Position numbers and translations under genes: made by a program. Shown here piece by piece: positions 1-8,797 of a stretch of DNA of 64,000 bases; within the stretch, counting starts at the first letter, position 1; each line of letters opens with the position of its first letter. The notes under the pieces were generated by a model. That model saw only the letters and a list, made by a program, of their open reading frames with translations, was not told the origin of the DNA and ran no database searches. The stretch is from Bacteroidia bacterium (GTDB lineage Bacteria > Bacteroidota > Bacteroidia > J057 > JADKCL01): positions 872,300-936,299 of the forward strand of contig JACJYV010000003.1 in NCBI GenBank assembly GCA_020635905.1, read 5' to 3'.

Positions 1-90
1 GACCGCAGCACCCTGCGGGCCACCCTCAGCGTCACCCCATCCCAGGGAGACCCGTTTACCCTACTCATCCCAATCAATCTGGAAGGATAA
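1..90 (+). CDS. 3' end of a gp25/W-like baseplate gene (partial)
   Basis: The first 30 codons are open in frame 1 and stop at TAA 88-90, three bases before the next ATG. The visible C-terminus (LRATLSVTPSQGDPFTLLIP, then a short tail) has the alternating beta-strand pattern and position expected of the T4 gp25/P2 W family of baseplate wedge proteins, which commonly sits directly before baseplate J. Only the tail of the protein is visible, so the family call rests mostly on gene order (W, J, I, fibres) and is tentative. Confidence 0.4.
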   Translation, partial: DRSTLRATLSVTPSQGDPFTLLIPINLEG

Positions 91-93
91 GCC

Positions 94-2559
94 ATGACAT
101 TCACCCCCAGAAAATATAAAGATATCTTCGACGAAATGCGGGCCATGAGCCAGGTCGTCACCGACTTTGAAGTCGGCAGCGTGGCCCGCACCATGTACGA
201 ATCATTTGCCTACGAAATGGCCCTCCTGTACGAAAAAATGCAGTTGGTCTATCTTTCCGGGTACGTGGATACGGCCCGGGGTAACCAGCTCGACCAGGTG
301 GTGGCCGTACTGGGCATACAGCGCAGCCTGCCCGACTATGCCGAGGGCACCGTCACCTTCCTGCGCGAAGGCGCAGGTCAGGAAATCATCATTCCCCAGG
401 GCACCCTCATCGCCACGGAAGAATCCTCCACTGGCGAAAAAAAGGTCTTCCAGACCAGCAAGGTGGCCACCATGGGCGCCACCCAAACCACCGTGGAAGT
501 GCAAATCCGCGCCATCGAACGGGGAGAAGAACAGGAAACGGCCTCAGAAACCATCGTGGTCATGCCCCGCCCCGTGCCCGGCATCAAATATGTGAATAAC
601 GAAAGCCCGGTGCGCCTGGTGGGCAAACGCCGCGAAACAGATGAAGAACTCCGCGAACGGGCCAAAAATGCCCTCATATCCTCTGGCAAAGCCACCATCC
701 TGTCCATTGAAAATGCCTTACTCAGCCTTTCAGGGGTGAGAGATGCACGGGTGAAAGAAAATTTCCACTTTCCCCGCGGCCTGCTCCACATCAAAAATCT
801 GGGTCAACTGGCGATGGATATTCCCCGCGGCAGCCTGCTTTCCATCACCCCCGCCGGGTCGCCTGAGACCTTTTTCAAAACCCTCGACCCTGTCAGTTAT
901 GATGGGACAGAGTTGGTGGGTACCAAAAAGGAAGTCAAAGTGGAAGCGCTGATCGAAGGAAAATCGGGCGAACTGACCGACCTGGGCAATCCCTATCTCG
1001 ACTGGAAAAAGCCTGAAATTGCGGCTGCCTTTACCGGGAAGCTGGCTACGGACATCCGCCTGGAAGACTTTGGGCTGATCGAAGTATATGTGGATGCCCC
1101 CCGACTGGAAGAGGGCACGGAGGCCGAAAAACAGGCGGAAAAGAAAAGAATTGAAACGGAAATTGAACGGGTTCGGGCGGCAGGAATATTCTCCATTCTC
1201 AAACCTGCAGGCAAAGTAGTGACCAGCGCGGTTTTCCGCATTGATGTATCTGCTTCCCTGAGTCTGAATATGGAAGAAAGGGGCGAATTCGAACAAAAAG
1301 TAGCCGATGAGATCATTGGATTCATGGGCGACCTGCGCATGGGCAAGGCCTTGCTCTACGGAAAACTGGTGAAAGCCATTCTCGACCTTGAAAACATTGA
1401 AAATCTGGCTGATTTCGAGGGAACTGTAACCCGCAAAGTACTGAATGAGGACCTTTCTGTGTTCTTTAACTTCTCTGGCCAGGAAAAATTCATTTCAGTA
1501 GAAGAGTTTGAACGGATCAAACCCCGCCACATTTCCGTCGCCTCAGAAGACAAGGAACTTGAATTCAACATTGCCTATCAGGCCCTAAATCTCAACGGAA
1601 CTGATGCGGGGCTGGTGGCAGCAGCCCTGCAAGGATTTTTTGGCCAGAAAGTCCAGGGAGAAACGGTCCTGCAAAGCGAAATTGAGCAAAACATCGTTGA
1701 TTCGCTTACCAATCAGGGCCTTATCTTAACCCCAAATTCCCTTTCCCTGACCCTCAAAACCTGGAGTCCGGGCCCGGAAGATGATCCCAGGGAATTACTG
1801 ATCGAGAAAAACGGGGATTTTGAGGCCGTGGTCACCTTCGTGGAAAAACCCGTGGTGAAAACCATCTTTGGCTATGCCAACCGCCTGGAAATCACGGGAG
1901 CCATCAAACTGATTTTGCCCCTCAATATCCTTGACAAAGACCGGGACAAGGCCATTGAAGGGGTGGAAATTGCGGTCAGCAAAGTGCTTGATCAGTTGGG
2001 TCCGGAGGAGGACATCACCTTTGAGGCCCTGACCGAAGCCGCCAAAGCCGTGCCTCAGGTTCTGGATGCTTCCATCGAAAAAGACGATTTCCTGGGCTTT
2101 ATCAACGGATTGGTCCAACCCAATATCGTGGACAAAAAGAAAATTGCCGTTGGCTTACTGAACCGGGCATTTTTCGAATTCCTCTGTATTTCTGATACCA
2201 TCGAGCCGGTCAGCATTTCGACCAATAACCTGACCCTGACCCTGGCCAATCCGGCTGCGGCCACCCAAAGCGACCGCGATGCACTCAAACTGGCCGTCAG
2301 GAATGCATTCAATAATGCCCTTGCAGACAGCGAGCCTGGCGAAAGTGTGGTCTTCAGCAATCTGAAAGGGAAACTGGAAAATCCGATTGTTCCCACCGTC
2401 AACTTCAGCGTCGCCAGCCTCGATCTTCAGGCTGATTCTGAGGCCGATAACCGGGTTCAGACTGCCAGCATTGGTGCCCCCAACGACCTGCACATCCGTT
2501 CGGTGGAGCAGGCATTTATCGTGCCCATTCAAACCGGCGATATCCAATTCACGAACTGA
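94..2559 (+). CDS. Baseplate J/gp47-like protein, long form
   Basis: Structural wedge protein of a contractile tail or injection-system baseplate. Residues about 20-75 carry the baseplate-J signature: a TDFEVGSVARTMYESFA segment, then YVDTARGNQLDQ and a GIQR step, followed by a beta region with IPQGTLIATEE and a later KRRETDEELRERA stretch typical of the family. At 821 aa it is roughly twice the size of P2 gpJ. The C-terminal half (about 400-821) appears to repeat a domain of two helices plus strands (compare IADEIIGFMG-, LQGFFGQKVQGE- and LAVRNAFNNALAD-type segments). It starts at the ATG three bases after the upstream stop, and the next tail gene follows 15 bases after its end. The family assignment is secure; whether the tail belongs to a phage, a tailocin or an extracellular contractile injection system is not decided by the sequence. 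Confidence 0.85.
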   Translation: MTFTPRKYKDIFDEMRAMSQVVTDFEVGSVARTMYESFAYEMALLYEKMQLVYLSGYVDTARGNQLDQVVAVLGIQRSLPDYAEGTVTFLREGAGQEIIIPQGTLIATEESSTGEKKVFQTSKVATMGATQTTVEVQIRAIERGEEQETASETIVVMPRPVPGIKYVNNESPVRLVGKRRETDEELRERAKNALISSGKATILSIENALLSLSGVRDARVKENFHFPRGLLHIKNLGQLAMDIPRGSLLSITPAGSPETFFKTLDPVSYDGTELVGTKKEVKVEALIEGKSGELTDLGNPYLDWKKPEIAAAFTGKLATDIRLEDFGLIEVYVDAPRLEEGTEAEKQAEKKRIETEIERVRAAGIFSILKPAGKVVTSAVFRIDVSASLSLNMEERGEFEQKVADEIIGFMGDLRMGKALLYGKLVKAILDLENIENLADFEGTVTRKVLNEDLSVFFNFSGQEKFISVEEFERIKPRHISVASEDKELEFNIAYQALNLNGTDAGLVAAALQGFFGQKVQGETVLQSEIEQNIVDSLTNQGLILTPNSLSLTLKTWSPGPEDDPRELLIEKNGDFEAVVTFVEKPVVKTIFGYANRLEITGAIKLILPLNILDKDRDKAIEGVEIAVSKVLDQLGPEEDITFEALTEAAKAVPQVLDASIEKDDFLGFINGLVQPNIVDKKKIAVGLLNRAFFEFLCISDTIEPVSISTNNLTLTLANPAAATQSDRDALKLAVRNAFNNALADSEPGESVVFSNLKGKLENPIVPTVNFSVASLDLQADSEADNRVQTASIGAPNDLHIRSVEQAFIVPIQTGDIQFTN

Positions 2560-2574
2560 GAACTGAAATAAAAC

Positions 2575-3885
2575 ATGGCAAGAACTGACAGCATCATCTC
2601 CCGCTTTCCGGCCTTTTTCAGGTCGGAAGACAGGCTGAACAACCTCTACCGTCTGGTGGAAGTGTTTGGTGCGCAGGTGGATATTGCTGAAGAAGATCTG
2701 ATCAAAGTCATGCGGTCACATTGGGTGAATACCGCCAATAATGAAGGTTCCAAAGGCTTTGATACCGACGAAAAGGGCGATCTGGATGGGATTTTTGCCT
2801 TGTATGTGGAAGCTTTGGGCGGGACTTCTCTCCTGAAACAACAGGCCAGACGTCAGGGAGCAGACGGGATTGAGGATGATGTCCTGTACCGCGACCGCAT
2901 CATGGGGCTGATCAAAGTGCTGCGCAGCGGAGCCTCGACCAAAGTGGGGATCATTGCCATTGTGGCCGCCAACCTGGGTATTGTGGGCGACAGCGAGGCC
3001 GCCAAAATTGCCCGAAACACGATCAGGGTAGAGGAATTTTTGCCTGAATCTGCTCCCACCCAACCTTTTGAGCTGGCATTATTTGAAAATTTCCAGGTAG
3101 AGAATCCCAATTATGTGGACATCACCCCCCAGGTCAAAATTAACGTAACTCCCTCCCTCGGCAATCCCATCGTGGACCTTACCCTGACCAACCTGAAAAC
3201 GGGCATTTCAGCCCGCTATCCTGGCACCCTTCAGGCCGGGGATGAATTGAAATTCCTTACCAACGGAATGGCGCTGCTGAATGGAAATCCGGTCACTTTG
3301 ACTGGAGCAACTCCCTATTTGCAGCCTGGCTTTTCGGAAATGCGGATTGAGGGAGGATTTGGCATGCCCGCAGGTTATTTTGACCAGAATCAATGGGATT
3401 TTGCCCTTTTCCAGCAAACCCAGGTCAATTCACCGGGCATATTCGACCAAAACAACTGGGACCAGGCAGTATTTTCAGACGGCAGTCCCATCCTGGATGT
3501 TGAAGTTTCCATGACCCGCTTCACTCCCGGCACTTTCATGGTGAGAATTCCCTGGGATATACCCGGCTACACTGAGGTGCTGGATAATCTGGCCGATAAA
3601 CCGCGGGAAAAGATCGGGTACATCGTGGAAAAGGTCAAAGCGGCCGGCACATTTGCCACCGTAGCCTACGAAAAGTACTTTACTGAAGTCCAGGAGCATC
3701 AGGTGGAACTGACCCTGCAGGACAAAATGCCGCTGGAAAATCACGAAATGGAAGAGGCAAATTTCACCGTGGATTCCATCACCACCCCTTATCCTGGCGG
3801 GCTCAACCATGACCTGAGCGACAGCCTGACCCTTTCGGGGGTCTTTGATATGACCTCATTTGACTCACTAAATACATTTGCATAA
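2575..3885 (+). CDS. Tail protein, P2 gpI-like position, 436 aa
   Basis: The N-terminus (ISRFPAFFRSEDRLNNLYRL, then VFGAQVDIAEEDLIKVMRSHW) is helical and resembles phage tail protein I/baseplate wedge components that bind baseplate J. It is followed by a helix around YRDRIMGLIKVLRSGASTKVG, and the second half is mostly beta with Asn/Thr-rich stretches. It lies 15 bases after the J-like gene, the position of gene I in P2-type clusters and of the second wedge gene in injection systems. It is longer than P2 gpI (about 180 aa), so extra receptor or baseplate domains are likely. The family call is by motif pattern and synteny. Confidence 0.6.
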   Translation: MARTDSIISRFPAFFRSEDRLNNLYRLVEVFGAQVDIAEEDLIKVMRSHWVNTANNEGSKGFDTDEKGDLDGIFALYVEALGGTSLLKQQARRQGADGIEDDVLYRDRIMGLIKVLRSGASTKVGIIAIVAANLGIVGDSEAAKIARNTIRVEEFLPESAPTQPFELALFENFQVENPNYVDITPQVKINVTPSLGNPIVDLTLTNLKTGISARYPGTLQAGDELKFLTNGMALLNGNPVTLTGATPYLQPGFSEMRIEGGFGMPAGYFDQNQWDFALFQQTQVNSPGIFDQNNWDQAVFSDGSPILDVEVSMTRFTPGTFMVRIPWDIPGYTEVLDNLADKPREKIGYIVEKVKAAGTFATVAYEKYFTEVQEHQVELTLQDKMPLENHEMEEANFTVDSITTPYPGGLNHDLSDSLTLSGVFDMTSFDSLNTFA

Positions 3886-3905
3886 ATGATAAAACGCGTA
3901 AGCTT

Positions 3906-4376
3906 ATGATACTTTCTGATTCCATAGACCCCAAAGGGCAACTCACACTTCAGTTTCGCAATGCGAAAAATGAGTTGGTAGAGGAAATTGCCGCCCATAA
4001 TGACATTGTGCAAACCGGCCGGGATCTGGTGGCCAAATTATTCATCAACCAGAATATCCCCACCATATCTCATGTTGCCATTGGCACCGGGGCCTCCGTC
4101 ACCGTACCTGGAACCCATACCCAGCTCGATTCAGAGTTGTTCCGCAAGGCGATCAATCCCATCAACCCGGCCAATGACCTGGTCATTACCCCAGCAGGAA
4201 AGGCGAAAATCACCATTTCCTGCGACCTGGACTTCAACGAAGGCAACGGTCCCCTGACCGAGGCCGGACTTTTCAACGCCAATAATGCAGGCGTAATGTA
4301 CAACCGGGTGGTTTTTCCACCCGTCAACAAAACCGTGGACTTTAAACTTACCCTGATCTGGGAAATCACATTCTAA
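3906..4376 (+). CDS. Tail fibre/collar-like structural protein
   Basis: A 156-aa, beta-rich protein. The segment IPTISHVAIGTGASVTVPGT and the later LTEAGLFNANNAGVMYNRVV resemble phage tail-fibre proteins in which a 'valid for this many units / left and right value' beta sandwich ends in an LTEAGLF box. It starts 20 bases after the gpI-like gene and is followed after 15 bases by another fibre-like gene with a strong ribosome-binding site. A structural role in the tail tip or fibre is inferred from the LTEAGLF box and from position. Confidence 0.6.
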   Translation: MILSDSIDPKGQLTLQFRNAKNELVEEIAAHNDIVQTGRDLVAKLFINQNIPTISHVAIGTGASVTVPGTHTQLDSELFRKAINPINPANDLVITPAGKAKITISCDLDFNEGNGPLTEAGLFNANNAGVMYNRVVFPPVNKTVDFKLTLIWEITF

Positions 4377-4391
4377 AAAGGAGATAAAAAT

Positions 4392-5132
4392 ATGCCATTT
4401 AATCCATCAAATAAATCCGCCGGCGACCTCATCCGCTCCCAGGACTGGAATGCGGCCATGGCAGCCATCGCCGCCCTCTTCGATAAGCTCAATCCCGATG
4501 CCACCATCGGTCACAGCCACACTGGCGGACCCGAGGACGGCCCCAAAATCGATACTGCAGGCATCAATGATCTGGCTGTGACCCTGCAAAAAATTGCAGA
4601 CGCGGCTATCAGTACCGCCAAATTGCAGGACGGAGCCGTCACCAAAGATAAGATCGGTCCCCTGGCCGTGGACGGCACCAAAATTGCCACCAATTCCATC
4701 AGTGGTTCGCATATTCAGGTAAATTCCATCAATTCCAACCACATTGTCAATGGCAGCATCACCATCAACGACATGGGAGCCAACTCCGTGGGGGCCACTC
4801 AGATAATCGACCTGTCAGTGGGCACCAACGAACTCGCCAATGGCGCGGTAACCGCCCTGAAAATGGCGCCTGGCGTACTGCCAGGTGAGATTGGGGTGAG
4901 TATTGGAGCCTATCAGAGTGGACAAACAGCCTCCATTCCTTCAGGTTTTTTGCTGAGTGAATGCAAATTTCTGTGTGCCATAAAAACCTGGCAATTCACC
5001 CAGACAGGCTCTGGTGCCACCCGCGCATTCAATGCCACCATCAACCAGAACACGGGGCTGGTCTCCATCAGCACGGATGGAAACCTGGTCTATGCGCACG
5101 TAATGGCCATTGGCAAAAAAGGCGGCTGGTGA
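4392..5132 (+). CDS. Tail-fibre-like repeat protein
   Basis: A 246-aa protein preceded by a clear Shine-Dalgarno (AAGGAG, 4377-4382). Residues about 65-160 are degenerate 10-11-residue repeats of the type seen in trimeric fibres (AISTAKLQDGAVTKDKIGP, DGTKIATNSISGSHIQ, NSVGATQIIDLSVGTNELAN), which usually form a beta-helical or coiled shaft. The N-terminus has a GHSHTGGPEDGPKID segment with closely spaced histidines. The last 80 residues look like a compact beta tip. The repeat architecture supports a host-binding fibre; the actual receptor cannot be inferred. Confidence 0.65.
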   Translation: MPFNPSNKSAGDLIRSQDWNAAMAAIAALFDKLNPDATIGHSHTGGPEDGPKIDTAGINDLAVTLQKIADAAISTAKLQDGAVTKDKIGPLAVDGTKIATNSISGSHIQVNSINSNHIVNGSITINDMGANSVGATQIIDLSVGTNELANGAVTALKMAPGVLPGEIGVSIGAYQSGQTASIPSGFLLSECKFLCAIKTWQFTQTGSGATRAFNATINQNTGLVSISTDGNLVYAHVMAIGKKGGW

Positions 5133-5171
5133 GATTTGTTGCTAATTCATTGAACCCACAAAGAAAAGATC

Positions 5172-5714
5172 ATGATCGTCGTATTCGAAAAAAAGACCAA
5201 TAAATTCATCGGCATGGCGCCTCAGGTATTCGACAACGGAAATCTGAGAGAGCTGACTCTGAATGAAATATATCCGGACCTCGACCCCAAAAAATACGGG
5301 TCATTTGTCGTGGAAGATTCGCCTAAATACCTGATGAATCCCGACCACTGGCAATTCACCCTGGATGCCAAAGGGGTGCCCATCGGGCTGGAACACAAGC
5401 CCACCCTGGCCCTGAAGCTTTCCACCACACTCAAAGACACAGACGGCGACGGCATGCCCGAACTGAAGGCAGACAGCACTGCCACTGCCCCGGTCACCGT
5501 GACGGTCATGAACGGTATCAAGCCGCAGAAGACCACCGCTCTGATCAAAATAAGTACCACGGGCGGGCGTCTGGACAAGCGGATCATTGACCTGAAAAAC
5601 CAGGACAAAGCCACCTTCAACCTTCAGTCTGTACCCGAAACAATTACCATCACCGTCACGGCGACCAGCGAAGGCATGCACTCAGACAGCATCACTTTCG
5701 AGTTAATGCCCTGA
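5172..5714 (+). CDS. Unrecognised tail-module protein, 180 aa
   Basis: No family is recognised. The protein begins MIVVFEKKTNKFIGMAPQVF and has a first half with a 'marker of position in a baseline' character (DPKKYGSFVVEDSPKYL). The second half (about 90-180) reads as an immunoglobulin-like beta domain (TATAPVTVTVMNGIKPQKTT ... ETITITVTATSEGMHSDSIT) and contains a DTDGDGMPEL calcium-loop-like acidic stretch. It lies between the fibre-like gene and the next structural gene on the same strand, so a fibre accessory or adhesin role is plausible but unproven. Confidence 0.6.
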   Translation: MIVVFEKKTNKFIGMAPQVFDNGNLRELTLNEIYPDLDPKKYGSFVVEDSPKYLMNPDHWQFTLDAKGVPIGLEHKPTLALKLSTTLKDTDGDGMPELKADSTATAPVTVTVMNGIKPQKTTALIKISTTGGRLDKRIIDLKNQDKATFNLQSVPETITITVTATSEGMHSDSITFELMP

Positions 5715-5736
5715 CAATTTTTCAACCTACTGAACT

Positions 5737-6579
5737 GTGATCCAGGAACTCATAGCGCTCATAATCGCACACCTTCAGGCTGGTCTTGACGGAGAATATT
5801 CGGCTATGACCAGCCGGGTACGTCCGGGTCCCATTACCGCTCCCGCCATGACCGCCCGGCCCAAATGGGCCGTGGAGGCCACCACCCTGACCATGCTTCA
5901 GGCGGGCGGAAATGACCCGGCAGGTGAGCCTGGGCCAGTGGAAAGCCGGGAACGGATTGTGGTCAATGTGGGAACCCCCGCCGGACCCTATGTGCTCAAT
6001 TATCAGCCGCTGGAGGGAAGCGTCAGCGCCAAAGTCGTATACAACGAAGGCCTGGTGACCGAAAGGAGTGAAACTCTCCTGCCTGGAATTGATTTCACGG
6101 TGGATATTCCTGCGAAATCGATCACCATCGTGCGGGACATTGCAGGCAGTGACGTGCTGAGAGTAACCTATAATTATGTGGGAATCTCAATTCTAAAGGA
6201 TTTTGAGCAGGAATTTCACATCACCATCTACACGGATACCTGGCAGGATGTCGATAAATTCATTGGCCTCCCTCTGGCTATCATCCAAAGCCGGCACAAA
6301 GAAATCGTGGAGCAATTCAATTTTCTAAATCCCACCAATTACACTGCCAACAGCTTTGTAGCCCAGTCCATGATTCGCCAGATCAGATTTTTGCGCATGG
6401 AACCTTTGCCCAGAACCTCACGGCAGAAGCTTGCAGACCTTGAGTTTCGCATGTTTTTCAAAGTTCAGGGTGCCATGCGGCTCGGACAAAGCCTCAGCGG
6501 TGGATTTGGCATCATTACTGACATCCATACGCCGGGCGAATCTGGCCCCGGGGTTAATATTATTCCTGATCTGGGCTAA
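5737..6579 (+). CDS. Putative tail structural/completion protein, 280 aa
   Basis: Starts at GTG 5737; no ATG occurs before residue 23, and codons before it are needed for the amphipathic N-terminal helix (IQELIALIIAHLQAGLDGEY). The region RVRPGPITAPAM, the central RERIVVNVGTPAGPYVLNY and the later FEQEFHITIYTDTWQDVDKF resemble small tail-terminator/DUF4255-like proteins that adopt a mixed alpha/beta fold, but the match is by eye and weak. It is co-directional with the tail genes, 22 bases after the previous gene and 27 before the hydrolase gene. Confidence 0.5.
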   Translation: MIQELIALIIAHLQAGLDGEYSAMTSRVRPGPITAPAMTARPKWAVEATTLTMLQAGGNDPAGEPGPVESRERIVVNVGTPAGPYVLNYQPLEGSVSAKVVYNEGLVTERSETLLPGIDFTVDIPAKSITIVRDIAGSDVLRVTYNYVGISILKDFEQEFHITIYTDTWQDVDKFIGLPLAIIQSRHKEIVEQFNFLNPTNYTANSFVAQSMIRQIRFLRMEPLPRTSRQKLADLEFRMFFKVQGAMRLGQSLSGGFGIITDIHTPGESGPGVNIIPDLG

Positions 6580-6606
6580 AAAACAGGGAAAGAACGGCAC
6601 TCAAAA

Positions 6607-8634
6607 ATGGCACACACAGAATACCATATCGACGGACGCTACGGCCTGTTTGGGAAATTCATTATGGCCAGTGACGGAGGCAATAACCACAATCCCTTCA
6701 ACGGGGTGGTGCGGCCTCTCATGATCGCCGCCACGGGCAATAATTCTGCCCAGTTTGCCCTTACCCGGTTCAACCGGCTGGATGGCTTTGGCGTACTGGC
6801 CGCCGACAGTGCGGGCAATAAATTTGCGCCCCTGACCGCCAATCTGGTGGTGCCTGATCAGGAAACCGGAGCTCCATTTCCCCTGGCAATATTCATACAC
6901 GGACAAGCCACCAGTTACGAGACGCGTAGCGGACGTACGGTGGAAACCAAAAGTTACCGCGGCTACCGCTATTTGCAGGAATACCTGGGTGACCGGGGAA
7001 TTGCCTCCATTTCAGTCAATGTCAACCCGGCCAGCAATCTGGATGTGCTGCCATCAGAATTCGACTACTCCCTGCGCATTCAGCTGGCCCTGCTGAATCT
7101 GACTGTCCTGTTTCAATTGGTGAACAGCCCGGTAACCACGGGCCAGCCCATCCTGGTAAAGAAGGCGGATGGCAGCCTGGTTCCATTGCAGGAAGCCCTG
7201 GCTCTGGAAGAACCTCTTACCACAGGTTCACCCGAAAAGCTGGTTAAGACCCTGAAAGACAACCTGGCAGGAAAAATATCTTTCACCAACCTGGGCTTCA
7301 TGGGCCACTCCCGCGGGGCCGATTGTGCCGCCCTGGTCCAGATCTACTTTGAGTCGCGCAAAGGCACCGCGCCCACCAATACCGACGCCTTTGGCCCCAT
7401 TACCCTTGATCCCGCTGATCCCCTCAAAAATTCCATGGGAGTAAGGATCGGGGATTTCAACCGCCATACCGTGCTGCATGGTTTTTCCATCAGTTTGAAT
7501 CCCATCCAATACCATTTCATGATGGATTTGATGGGTATTCTGGGAAATCCCACCATGGCCAATGTAAAAACCCTGGTGTCGCTGGAGCCTTCGGGGAATG
7601 ATGCCATTGTGGATTCTCCCACCACTTTTTACCTGGTGATTTCGGGCTCCCACGATCCGGACGTGGAGGAAGATTCCTTCAACGAATACGAAAATGTCAA
7701 TGCGCCCAAGGCCATGGTTTTCAGTCACGGCGCCAATCACGCCCGCTTCAATCAGGTGTGGCGCAGACTTTCTCACCTGAGGCGGCAGGCCAATCAGCAA
7801 ATCCTGTGTCAAAGCCCGATCCACATGCTCAGCAACCATGGCCACGAAGAAATTGCGAAAGCCACGGTGGGCAATGCATTTCTGGCCACCCAGTTGAATG
7901 AAGCCCATCGACTGGCATTTTTTACGGGCGAATACCACGCAACCTCCCTGGGACAGGATATATCCCGGGCCTGGTTTTTCCCCTTCCCCTTTTCCAGTCC
8001 GGCCACGGTGAAGGCCCTCGACGACCGGGCCATCACGGGCAATAACACCACCACAGGCACCGCGGTAACCCCTGAAACGGTTTATATTCTCAGTGGAAGG
8101 GATGTAAACGGACACGAAGTGTTTGCCAATAAGGCCAAAATGAATGCCTGGAAACGTCCCGCCGCGCAAACTATGGTGCTCAGGATTCCCATTCTGCCTG
8201 CTGACAATCTGGTTAATTTTACCCACTTCAGCATCCGCTACACCAAAGAGTACGATGCCCACGATGCGACCGCCCGCCGCACGGTGGAACTTAAAAATTT
8301 CACCCTGCGGCTGAAAAGCACCTCGGGCACGATTGGCACGGAAATTCAGGGAACCGCGGTACCCTCCACCCACCAGAAAGCCTATTATACCAAGGATTTC
8401 AAAACCAAGTGCGAAGAAGACACGGTGATCGTGATGCAAACGGCCGAAGTCACCCTGGACAGCTTTCTCACCCCGGGCAGCCATCCCCGCACCGACCTCA
8501 ACCAGGTCAACACCATCGAGATTCAGCTCAATCCCCCCACCAGTCCCTCCGGCGACGAAACCTGGTTTTTTGTGGATTATCTGCTGACCAAGCGGGTGCT
8601 GCCGGCGGCGCCGGCAGGGTTTACGTTGCCGTAG
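6607..8634 (+). CDS. Alpha/beta hydrolase closing the tail module
   Basis: A 675-aa protein with a serine-hydrolase core. The nucleophile elbow GHSRG places Ser235 after a hydrophobic strand; Asp350 (in SGSHDPD) and His378 (in GANHARF) are plausible partners, and an IFIHGQ oxyanion-type HG motif lies upstream near residue 100. This order fits lipase/chlorophyllase-like esterases. No signal peptide is visible. The C-terminal ~200 residues form a separate beta-rich domain (jelly-roll-like; VNFTHFSIRYTKEYDAHDA). The gene is the last of the co-directional tail cluster, so a cargo or cell-envelope-degrading effector role is inferred. Substrate is unknown. Confidence 0.7.
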   Translation: MAHTEYHIDGRYGLFGKFIMASDGGNNHNPFNGVVRPLMIAATGNNSAQFALTRFNRLDGFGVLAADSAGNKFAPLTANLVVPDQETGAPFPLAIFIHGQATSYETRSGRTVETKSYRGYRYLQEYLGDRGIASISVNVNPASNLDVLPSEFDYSLRIQLALLNLTVLFQLVNSPVTTGQPILVKKADGSLVPLQEALALEEPLTTGSPEKLVKTLKDNLAGKISFTNLGFMGHSRGADCAALVQIYFESRKGTAPTNTDAFGPITLDPADPLKNSMGVRIGDFNRHTVLHGFSISLNPIQYHFMMDLMGILGNPTMANVKTLVSLEPSGNDAIVDSPTTFYLVISGSHDPDVEEDSFNEYENVNAPKAMVFSHGANHARFNQVWRRLSHLRRQANQQILCQSPIHMLSNHGHEEIAKATVGNAFLATQLNEAHRLAFFTGEYHATSLGQDISRAWFFPFPFSSPATVKALDDRAITGNNTTTGTAVTPETVYILSGRDVNGHEVFANKAKMNAWKRPAAQTMVLRIPILPADNLVNFTHFSIRYTKEYDAHDATARRTVELKNFTLRLKSTSGTIGTEIQGTAVPSTHQKAYYTKDFKTKCEEDTVIVMQTAEVTLDSFLTPGSHPRTDLNQVNTIEIQLNPPTSPSGDETWFFVDYLLTKRVLPAAPAGFTLP

Positions 8635-8797
8635 GCTGGCATTAGGGTTCGGGTTGTTTCAGAGCAGGTCGCTCCTTCGGAGAATCGGGGTCTGTGAAAC
8701 CGGCTTCGAGCCTAAAACCAGGCCTTGGTATGATGAATAACCCCAACCTTGCTGTACCCCTGCGAAGAATTCAGGGGGCAGAAAGAAAGGGGGCCAG

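Noticed and set aside
7228..8484. A 418-codon antisense frame in the hydrolase gene
   Set aside because: It lies wholly inside the hydrolase gene whose catalytic motifs are clear; no signal or family features of its own.
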